Below are positions 32,738 through 42,118 of a DNA stretch of 64,000 nt, one piece after another. Both the position numbers and the translations under genes were made by a program. The stretch comes from Stemphylium vesicarium (taxonomy: Eukaryota > Ascomycota > Dothideomycetes > Pleosporales > Pleosporaceae). How positions within the stretch are numbered: the first letter of the stretch is position 1; the number at the start of each line of letters is the position of its first letter. The stretch is from assembly GCA_004380135.1 (NCBI GenBank), contig QXCR01000022.1, positions 124,001 to 188,000 on the forward strand. Direction: 5' to 3'. The notes below the pieces were generated by a model. That model was not told where the DNA came from. It ran no database searches and was given only the letters and a program-made list of their open reading frames with translations.

Positions 32738-34080
32738 GGTGTGTGAAGGCGGGATAGCAATGTGCACTCAGCAGGGGTGTCGCATGGAATCGGCGGCGAA
32801 CGGCTGATGACGCTGGGCTGTCATGCGCGCAGACTGCAGTCGGGCAAATATCGTGGGAAAGTCCGGGAGGGGATACTGGCAACGGCGATGCTGGTGGCTG
32901 CAGGAACAGGAATCGGGGCTGTGCTGGCAGGGAAGACGGGCGCAGGCGGCGTCCGAGATGGTGGTGGTGTGGTGGTGGTTTTTGTGGCAGTTGGGAAAGG
33001 TGCAGATCGATGCAGCCTTTGTCGGGATCATGGAAAAGGGAGTTAATGCAGCGCGAAGGAGCGGATACGACAGCAAGCGTCGACGGGCGGAACAGAGGCA
33101 AAAAGACAGAGACAATCGGGGCCTCGCGATGTTCTATGGTATGCCTCCAACTCTGCCGCATGCAATAATAGCCAAACTTACACCTCCTGAAACTGAGGTG
33201 GACCCGGGTGCGTGTCTGGGATCCTCCTTGGTCACCAATCGGGCGCGCTACCTGGAGTCGGCCCTGCATCGTCGACGTTGTGGCCTCTACCCCCGTCCGC
33301 GTGACACGACGCCACCATCGTCGCCTATACACAATTATTGGTGGCCATACGAGCGTCTTCATCTCGCCCTGCCTTCCTGCCACTCCACCACGCGCATTGT
33401 TTCTTGAAATCGTCCAACAGTACCGCAACCATACACCCCTTCTTCTCTGCCCCCAAACCCCCACCATCATACCTGCGACATGACAGCCACGGCTCGGACT
33501 GTCTCGTTTCACTAGCACCCTGTGTATTCGCCCTCTTCGGCTCGCTTCCGCTTTGGGCGTTGGCCGCCAATACAGTGGCACATGCACCGCGTCACTCATT
33601 TGCTCGTAGCGGATTGTGGAGCAGAACATGTTCCAGAACACTGCTCATTTAACTGCTGCCCGTCCTGCGAACCACAGTTCTTGCAACGCAACATGTCAAG
33701 AGCTGAGAATTTTGTCAATAGCTGTGTAGACTATACATCAGGGACTGACTGGAGTACAGTCGTCGCTAAGCTTCAGCTGCGAATCTAACAATGCAGGGGA
33801 GCGGTTAGCTGAGGGTTTTTGCCAAGCCCCCTCTCGTACTCGTACATGGTTTTTATCTAATAGCTTGTCCAATGCTGCGAACTCGATCCGTCCGCAGCCC
33901 AACACAAACAACAAGCAAAAAAAATCTTGTGCGATGCAATCTCCATGTCCACACCACCGATGCCATGGCACCTTGTAGCTCCCGCGGGCACAGTCCTAAT
34001 ATGACGTTGAGTCTCGTGGAGACCTCCACATCGTAAGCACACCACCTGGGTGTCTTCGGGGGTCTGGGATCCAAACTCTC
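32738..34080. other. Promoter and leader region of the Sel1 gene
   Basis: It precedes the Sel1 gene and follows the stop of the DUF1776 gene. A minus-strand frame at 32436-33641 is open for 401 codons but overlaps the Sel1 gene in another frame and has no domain. I read it as low-complexity leader sequence. The region is Cys/His/Pro-coding-rich in several frames because of C-rich tracts. Confidence 0.4.
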
Positions 34081-35524
34081 CTAAGCGACCGCATCGACGT
34101 TCTCCCACGACTGTAGTTGCACGCTATCCTCTAGCTTCGGCTTTGATGCGGTGTCAAGAGACACGCGCTGCAAACCCATCATCCACCCAATTAGGCCAGA
34201 TGGTACCCAATTGCCTACTACATCGTACATGACACTTCCTCGCCCAACACGCCACACTTTTCGCGGTCGTTTCTGTGTGAGTGCATCAAATACACCATTG
34301 TGTAGCTCCCGCAGGGAGCTCCCGCTTTGGTTGAGCAGGCCCCTGCTCTGCGCGACGCGTGTTTGGGCCTCGAAGTTGCTTGCGTACAACGCTCTTGTCG
34401 TCGCGGGCCAAGCATGTGGACTGCCGATCGACCTCGTCTGGAGATGATGTTTGGGGCCCACGTTTGTCAGATCGAACGTCCCGAGATGAAACTGCAGGAC
34501 CTCGATGCCAAGGGTTCCTAGTTCTGCTCGCAGAGATGCCAGGAATCCTTCGAGAGCGCTTACTATCGTCGTTTCCACGCTATGAAATGGCGGCTGCAAT
34601 GACGCAATGATGCTGGGTGTGAGCATCAGCACTCTCGATTTGAACTCACAGACGGTCGGTAGAAGCGCTTGGGTCACGGCGATAGTGTTGAGCACTTTGG
34701 CGTTGAGCGCGTCCGACCACAGCTCAGGGCTGACGGTTTCTATGGGACCTGTAGGGTAAATAAGGTCTGGGACCAATATGACACCGCTAAGGTTGAGGTT
34801 GTGTGGGCTTGCGCCAGAGAAGGCGACGTGTGGCTTTGTAAGGAGCTCGTTGAAGCGGCCGATAGCGTCTTGTGTGCCCATCGTATCGACCACATCGAGA
34901 TGCAGCGGGCGCATATCTGCCCTTGACTCGCTCAGAACTTGTTGCTCCTCATCCATGTTCGAGCACACAATGTACACGATGAAGCCGCGTCGTTCAAGAT
35001 CGAGGGATAGCGATCGCACCATGGGCGAGTTCGGCGGTCCGGCGAGGACTGTTGTTGTTAGCAGAATTCTCTGATCAGGCTCCGCTGTATCGCATGCTTA
35101 CCCACAACTTCCATCCTCGCCCCATTGCTGGCTCGTCGCGCTCTACGCTTCCGGTTGTACTTTTTCTGTTCTCGCCATACAAGAAACCCTCCTGTGGCAA
35201 AGAAGGCGACGATGCCGGCCGTCAAGGCCCGATTCCTCGAAACCCAGTCTTGGAGGCGATGCAGGTAGGCGCCTGTGATGGGATGCGGGGGTGGAGGGGG
35301 TGGTCGCGGTCGCGCGCGCTCCGGAAGCCATCCTTCTGGGAGGTTCTTCTTAATATATCCCGCGACGTACGCGAAATGCGCATCGGTTGCGTCCCATATC
35401 GAGCCTGTGAAGTTGCGAACGTCTTTCGTGTAGTCGGCTAGCTTAAGATGCGTCAGCGAGGTGCATAGTGCAAGGCCACTGCCATACTCACCACGCCTAG
35501 AATCTGTTGATCGTCGCTTGACAT
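34081..35524 (-). CDS. DUF1776 family, SDR-like membrane protein (yeast Pbr1/YNL181W type)
   Basis: Exons 35524-35492, 35441-35102 and 35048-34081 join to 447 codons (446 aa); introns are 50 and 53 nt with branch sites GCTGAC and GCTAAC. The first exon is only 11 codons (MSSDDQQILGV). Around residues 90-110 a hydrophobic segment (LTAGIVAFFATGGFLVW) followed by a run of Lys and Arg looks like a single membrane anchor. The rest is a Rossmann-type SDR fold beginning VVVLAGPPNSPMVRSLSLDLERRGF. The classical SDR Tyr-x-x-x-Lys pair is not visible where expected (near SVETTIVSALEGF), so it may be non-catalytic or use other residues. The fungal family, including budding yeast Pbr1, is annotated only as putative oxidoreductase; its substrate is unknown. 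Confidence 0.8.
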
Positions 35525-36115
35525 ATCTTCACAGAATGGGGAGTGTGTATGTAGGATTTCAGGAGACACTTCACAGTGAGAGATGCTTCAAAGTCTTTCC
35601 AGGTTGCCTTCGGAGGTCATCGCATACCCGCAGTGCACTACGTCAAGCCACTGACTCGCGCAAACATCCCGCACACGGTCGCACGTGAGTACAGCTGACT
35701 TTTGCGCCACCTTTCTGTAGCCGACGTATTTTTTATTGGGCTGCTAAGCTTGCTGACCCTGCATGCAATCACCCTTCGCCTTCATTTAGATAATAGCAGC
35801 GGATCAATACTTGTGTCTGGTAGAATAAAGTCACTCAGCCCGGCGCTGTTGCCATCGACCACCAAGGACGACGCGTGAATAGCTTACGCGGCTGGCCTTG
35901 TCATCGACTTCTTCACCTAGTGATCTTTGTCCTTTCACTTCTGTCTGCTTCTTCGCCGCTCCGTGAGACGTTATATTACACGTCGCCTGCGCCGAATATT
36001 CACTTCATCAGGGATCGCCTCTGGTAGGCCCGAAAAAGAGCCTCGCGCGACATCAACGGTCTTCCGCCACCAAGTTCAACTGCATAGCGGCGAGCCTTAG
36101 GAACGCGAAAACATC
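35525..36115. promoter_or_regulatory. Divergent promoter region, DUF1776 gene and WLM protease
   Basis: The flanking genes diverge across 591 bp. No open frame of interest and no clear TATA box is seen. Both promoters must lie here. Confidence 0.4.
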
Positions 36116-37598
36116 ATGAGGGAGATTGATGCGCACTTTGATGCTTATGAGCATTTGAAGCATTTGCCGCGAGATGGCGAAGCGCTGCATACGCTGCGCA
36201 AAGCGGCCTCTATGGTCAAGCCCATGATGAGAAAACGGGGCTGGAAAGTTGGGACTTTGGCTGAGTTTCTCCCAGATGAGCCACAGTTGCTAGGTGGGAA
36301 GACAAGCTGATCTGACTATCTTTGCTGACTAGCAGGCAGGACTGAACATCAACCGTACAGAGAGGATTCTTATCAGGCTCAGATATCACTATGACTCTAG
36401 GCAATTCCTTTCCCTAGAGCAGGTCACAGATACTCTTCTACATGAACTCTGCCACATAGTCATCGGCCCCCATAATGCGGACTTCAACAATCTTTGGAAC
36501 GAGCTCCGAGACGAGCATCAGTCTCTCCTCATGAAAGGCTACACTGGGGAAGGTTTCCTATCGCAAGGCCAGAAACTGGGTGGTAGGCGCATACCGCTCG
36601 ATGAGATGCGCCGCCAGGCCAGGATAGCCGCCGAGAAGCGAAGGACAACAACCAACGCCAACGCCGGAGGACATCGCTTAGGTGGTTCGCGACCTATCGA
36701 ACGAGGTATTGATATGCGTAGGGTGATCGCAGACGCAGCATCACGCAGGAGTAGCATCACCGATGGGTGTGCAAGCGGAAGCTCTGAGGCGGGGAGGCTA
36801 GTCAACCAACAGGAGCAGGATGGGTTCCGTACAAAGGCTGAGCAGGATGACGCGAACGATTGGGCAATCGCTCAAGCCCTGCAAGATCTCATGTACGATG
36901 AAGAAATGCAAAGGTTGGGAGCACCAACTGGAAATGGTGGCCTTAGTTGGGATCCCCAGAACGGACTGCAGTTCGACAGCAACCCGCCTTCTCGTACTAC
37001 CTCGCCAGCTTTACCACTAACTCAAGCCTACCCAACACGTAGCACTACCCACCCTGGTCAAGGACGGCCCTTGTCGCGACTCGTCACGCAACCATCATCC
37101 CGAACCTCAAGAAATCCTACCCCCGTATCTGCGCGGACTCCTTCGCGCCTCATCTCCCAAGAAGAAGAACAGTTGCGAAACAAACAACTCCCGCCTACTC
37201 CACCACATACATCTCAAAGTCCGCAAGCCAATATCACTCCTACTGACCCAAGCAAATGGGCATGTCCGCAATGCACACTGCATAATCCACTCGATTACCT
37301 TGCTTGCGAAGCCTGCGGCCTGGAACAGCCACCTCAGCCCATACCGGAACATCGACGCTTCGGACCGTCACACACATCACCCAGCCTGCCAAAACCACCA
37401 CCGCAGTCTAGCTTGCGAGGAAGGGGAGCAACGCCATTCGAGCCGGCCAAGGGTAGATTAGGCTGGAATTGTCTAGAGTGCGGAACGTTCATGGTAATTG
37501 TTTCTGAACACGGTCTATCTGAATCTTATACTGACTTGATATAGGAGAACCAGTGGTGGACATGTTCGCTGTGTGGAACAATGAAGTTGGACTCTTAG
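36116..37598 (+). CDS. Wss1-like WLM metalloprotease
   Basis: DNA-dependent metalloprotease family that removes DNA-protein crosslinks and works with Cdc48 and SUMO; nuclear. Exons 36116-36293, 36340-37493 and 37545-37598 join to 462 codons (461 aa); introns are 46 and 51 nt. The WLM domain covers about residues 1-200, with zinc motif HELCHIVIGPH (His 94, His 98, catalytic Glu 95, third His 104). GYTGEGFLSQG follows, as in the family. The middle is disordered (Ser, Pro, Thr, Arg). A RanBP2-type zinc finger follows (WACPQCTLHNPLDYLACEACG). A second four-Cys element spans the last intron: WNCLECGTFM before it and WWTCSLCG after it. Without the last exon the second finger would be lost and reading would stop within the intron. 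Confidence 0.9.
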
Positions 37599-38541
37599 GC
37601 TTTATCGCCGATTTCTAGAGTTTGGGCTACAATTGTTGGGGGGCACTGACATGAGCAGTCTGTTTTTGCGAGTCACGGCTTTCGATATCATGCGTTGCTG
37701 GCGCTTTCCGAAGACCAATGTGCAGAATTCATGCGCAGGCATGAATTGATAGGCATCGGCGCATATAGACAACTCTTAGGTTTTTTTAGATGTACTGTAA
37801 AGGGCGACCTGACTCCTAGATGACATTATGAATTGCGACTGCATTGCGTTGCCCTGCTCCTACCCTGCGTCTCCCTTGGCCACGCGGAAAATGATGGCAA
37901 ACGAAGCTGGCAACGTCAGCTCCGCACCTACAGCTCTGCGTGTTCCTTCCGTTTCGACTTCGAAGAACAAACACCAACCGCGCAACCGATTACATTTACA
38001 CCTTTATTGCATCTTAGATACATGACACGTGTTCCAACGTTGGCGGCAGATGCGAGACGTCACCCAAGGTTTGCCCACATTGGTCCTGAGTCCAGATCCA
38101 TGACGACCCATATAGGGTTATCTCGTTTGTAGGTGGGCCCCAATAACGTTGTTCAAGTGTATACACAGAGGCTCCGAGGACGTGAAGGTAAGCTGTTCGC
38201 AGCGACTGGTGGCCGATTACGGATGCCGGTGCCCTTGTTAAGTATATGATGCCTTCTTTCACCCGGGTAATTGTGTGTATGAGACTCGGCTGCGTCTTCT
38301 GATCAAATATTCGGAGGAGAATACATGTATGTATGGCTGCATCATACAGCTTATTCTGACCCAACCACAGGTGATATCACGTTCTTTCCACTGTTTGACC
38401 CGTCGGTCACCGTGACAACCACCAATCGCTTTGACTCGTCTCACTAACTTCTGTGAGCCAACGGAAACTCTGCAATCTCAAGCTCAACCTTCTAAGAGCA
38501 GCCTTATCGCGACCACTGCTTACAATTTCTCCTTCATCGCG
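37599..38541. other. Intergenic spacer, no gene supported
   Basis: It holds the 3' end of the WLM protease gene and the promoter of the next gene. Open frames at 37833-38132 and 38014-38364 have no motif. The frame of the next gene is open upstream to 38431 but starts there with TTG, so I exclude that part. Confidence 0.4.
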
Positions 38542-41500
38542 ATGCCGTCTCTCAAAGACGTCAATTGCGTGATCGAACTGTCCGAGAGCCAGCACTCGCT
38601 ACGAGAGTTCGGTACCATCTACGGCGACGGGTTTGTTGAAACTTTCGTCCCTGTTCCCAGCAAGCCACAATCATTTTCAGTTCACCTCACCTCCAACAGA
38701 TTCATAGCACCGGGAATTGCGATCTTTGTTTATGTTGATGGTGTTTACCAGTGCAATCGCAACCGGCAAGATCTGAAGCTCCGGAAGCCATCTGATAGCC
38801 GCTCTTTGGTGGACTTTAGGGTCCGTCAAAAAGAAGAAAAGCAGGAAGATGGCTCCATGATTGCGCGCGAGTGGACATTTGACAAGCTGAACATTGGTAA
38901 GTCTGGATGTGATGTGGCTATTTGGGCAAAGACTGACATGCAGCAGCATCGGCCGATGATGCTCCAAATCTTTGCTCGCCAAACATCCTCGAAAACATTG
39001 GCTGCATCGAAGTCTTGGTGCTGCGCTGTGCCGGTTCCCGCAATGCTAGATCTGCTTCTACGATGAACTTTGATGGGGCCGGCGACTGGCTAGGTCACTA
39101 CTTTGGCCTAGATCAGAACTCATCGCCCTCTAACGGAAAGTCCATGTGCGATGATCGCGGACCCTACTTCAAAGAGAATGGTCGTGGCTTCGGTCCGCCG
39201 CCTCCGTTGCCCTCGTACCGTGCCCCATATGCCGAGAGTATGCGCAGCCACGAAGGTTCAGCATCACGGAGCCGTGACACCAGCCACAAAACCCGGGATG
39301 CATCACCCAGAGCGTCGATTGCGCTTCATTCGAATTCTATCTCTCGATACTCAGAAGCGATCAGTCCTGGTGCACAACACACAAACAACCTTCCTCTTTC
39401 GGGCTTTCACTATGGCAGCGGCCCTATTCCGCGTGATGAGGAACCTATGCAAAGACGAAAATCTGGTGTAGCTCAGAATACGCCAAACGTTGAACCAGCT
39501 TGGTTGAACAAGTTGCTCACAACGGCAGTCAAGCAGGGTGTGGAGGAGTCGCGGCGGATAGAAGAGCAGTCGGAGGGACATGCCAAACACTGGAAGCGAA
39601 ACTCCGAGAAGGAAGTAACAAGTCAAGCTCCTGGAGCATGGCCAGGGTCACCCTTTCCCGCGCCTGCACAACTATATCCCGACTTTGAGCGAACACCCTC
39701 ATCCATACACGACAACGATAGCCGACCCGGGCCGAAGTGGGCCCAACCTCAAGATGGTTGGGGCCAGAGTGAGGCAAGAAGCAGAGCTGGTACCCGCGTC
39801 AATTGGACCAAGGAACCAGTTTGGGAGACAGAGTCTTCCAACGGAAATGGGTGGAGCTCTCACGAAGAGTTGCCTTCCGATTCCTGGGACACAGAGGAGA
39901 CGTGGGCGACAAACAAGGCACACGAATGGGAAGCTTCGAGCCAACCGGCAAAGCCACCTGCTACCACTTACTTCAAAGCTCAGCCTATTTCTCTAACACC
40001 CTCACATACGCACGATCGGCGGTGTTCCAAGCACAGCTCGAAGAATCATCAGTCCCGTTCAAAGTCACGCACTAGACGATCCAGAAGCGACTATGAGATC
40101 ACATCCTCTTCCTCGGAGGAAAAAGACTATATCCACGTTGAACCACCTTCAGACTCTGTTGTTTCAGTGAGTAGCTCCAACGAACCTATACAACCGTCTC
40201 ATTTTCGAATTCAACGACAAATCCCACCGCAGAGATCCAAAAGCCGTTCCCGTCATTCAAAGTCGGCCAGACACGATAATCATCGAACAATTTCTCGCAG
40301 GTCGCGCTGCACATCTACCTTGCAGTCATTGCCTGTTGAAACTGCACCTGCACCTTCGCTCGTCACACGGATGACACCCACTATCGTGAATGCACCAGTC
40401 GAAATGGCCGCGACACAACCCCAGCCCCAACCCCAACAGCCAAATGTGCATATGGATCCAGCTATCTCTGTGCTACCAGCTCCAGATTGGGCCGCAAACG
40501 TGCATCAGGTAATGCAGAAGGATAGCAAAATCCCCGGTAACGTCGCTCCTGTCCCGTACCTTTCAGCGAAGACGGGGTTCGCTCAAAGTTTATGGGGTGT
40601 CGATAATGGAAGCAACCGATCTGCATCCTCATCTTCGTGGGGTAGCGGGAACAAGGGTGGATGGGAAGATACGACCATAAAGAAAGGTGAATGGGGTACG
40701 GAAAATGATGGAGGGTGGGAGAAGGCAGGGCCCCAATCACATTTTAAGAGCGGCTGGGACACAGCCGATGAGGACGAAGCCGGAGGATGGAACAAGGACG
40801 ATGACGGCAAAGAAAACGAAACTACAGGATGGAACAGGATGGATACAGGATGGGGCGTAGCAAGTGCGCCAAAGAATGAAGAGAAGAATCCTGCTACTAA
40901 CGACCTGATTGGGTTGAAGGATGCCCTCGAAAACGTCTTCAAAAAGAAGCCCAAAGACACTGGAACATCACCATGGAAGGAACAATCGTGGGCAATCCAG
41001 AACGACAACATCAAAATGTCTAGCTTACAGCCAGCCGCCGCAAACCCCATCCTATCCGCTCTACCCGCAGAAAAGCCTACCTCCCACCGTCACAGCAACA
41101 AATCCCTTTCTAAATACCGACACCTACGCCCTGATTCCTCATCCGCCCCCACCCTCAAACCACACTGGCAGTTTCCCCCTCCACCCTCTTCCGCCAAACC
41201 ACTCCGCCCCATCTCGGAAGATCAAACTTACATCGCCCCCAAAGAGCCGCGGTACACCGTCACCCAAGCCGCTGCCAGCGAAAAGGGATTAGAACATCAA
41301 GTCAGAGCTGGAAAAGCTGCCGAGTATGGGCATGCTGTGGGACGACCGGAGTATCTCGATAGCCTGGAGAGGCCATACGCGGTGTTCCGATTCAAATACC
41401 GTAGTCCCGAGGTCCTGACCGCTCTATTTGGAGACGAGGCAAAGGCCAAGAAGGACAGCAACGCCGGCGCGCGAGGAGAAGCGGTAGAGAAGCTCAAAGC

Positions 41501-41840
41501 TCTGCCACAAGAAGAATTGATTGCGAAGATGTTGAAATTGGAGTCGAAGCTCGCGGAAACAAAGGCTGGCGACAAGAACAAGGACAGTCGTGACCGACGC
41601 AGTAACCATCGTGCTGAGAAGAAAGATGCTGCTGTAGAGAAAAAGAGGAGGGAGAGTGCTCAGACCGAGCAGGTGGCTAAGAATTTGACGGAATTGTGGG
41701 TGAAGCGGCATTCGCGCGATCCGAGCGAGAAGGCGGGGAGTCGGCATGCGAAGGAGGATGCACCTAAGGGCGATGGAGGTAAGAAGGAAAAGAAGAAGGG
41801 ACATAAAGAGAAGGAGGAGGGGATTGCGTGGGAGACCTAG
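38542..41840 (+). CDS. Large Trp/Gly-rich protein with N-terminal DUF7918-like domain
   Basis: Exons 38542-38896 and 38944-41840 give 1084 codons (1083 aa). The acceptor is a tandem CAGCAG; use of the second CAG would drop one Ala. The N-terminal 170 residues look like a folded domain (MPSLKDVNCVIELSE, APGIAIFVYVDGVYQ, GCIEVLVLRC) of the fungal DUF7918 type. The rest is mostly disordered. It contains an Arg/Ser stretch near residues 500-600 (SRSKSRTRR-like), a QPQPQPQQP tract near 620, and eleven or so GW/WG dipeptides between about residues 390 and 760. A conserved-looking block (RPYAVFRFKYRSPEVLTALFG) lies near residue 930, and a highly charged Lys/Glu/Arg tail with coiled-coil potential follows. 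No enzyme motif is seen. Function is unknown; the RS and GW content hints at RNA or protein-interaction roles, which is inference. Confidence 0.75.
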
Positions 41841-42118
41841 GGAGAGGTGGACAACGACGGTGGATGGGGAGGTAGAGACGTGACATGGTGATGCTCTGGC
41901 TCAGCTTGTGGGTATGCCTGGGTACCTTTGTTAGAGAGCTGTGTGCGGGGAGAACAAATTGCGTACATGAACAAGTTCAAATCAGCACCACAACGAGTGC
42001 AGAGGAGGTAGTATTTAGATGTATGTAGGAATATTGACTCATCTGTATCATACCAACATCCAAAAAAACACACCCACACTATATACACACCTCCCCCATT
42101 CTCTCTATCCAATTACCC
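41841..42118. other. Short convergent 3' region
   Basis: Only 278 bp separate the stop codons of two convergent genes. The right half is C/A-rich with CACACC-like tracts. Both poly(A) sites must be here or within the opposite gene. Confidence 0.4.

Noticed and set aside
32436..33641. 401-codon minus-strand frame overlapping the start of the Sel1 gene
   Set aside because: It overlaps the well-supported Sel1 frame, shows Cys/His/Pro/Arg noise and has no motif. Low-complexity C-rich leader sequence keeps it open.
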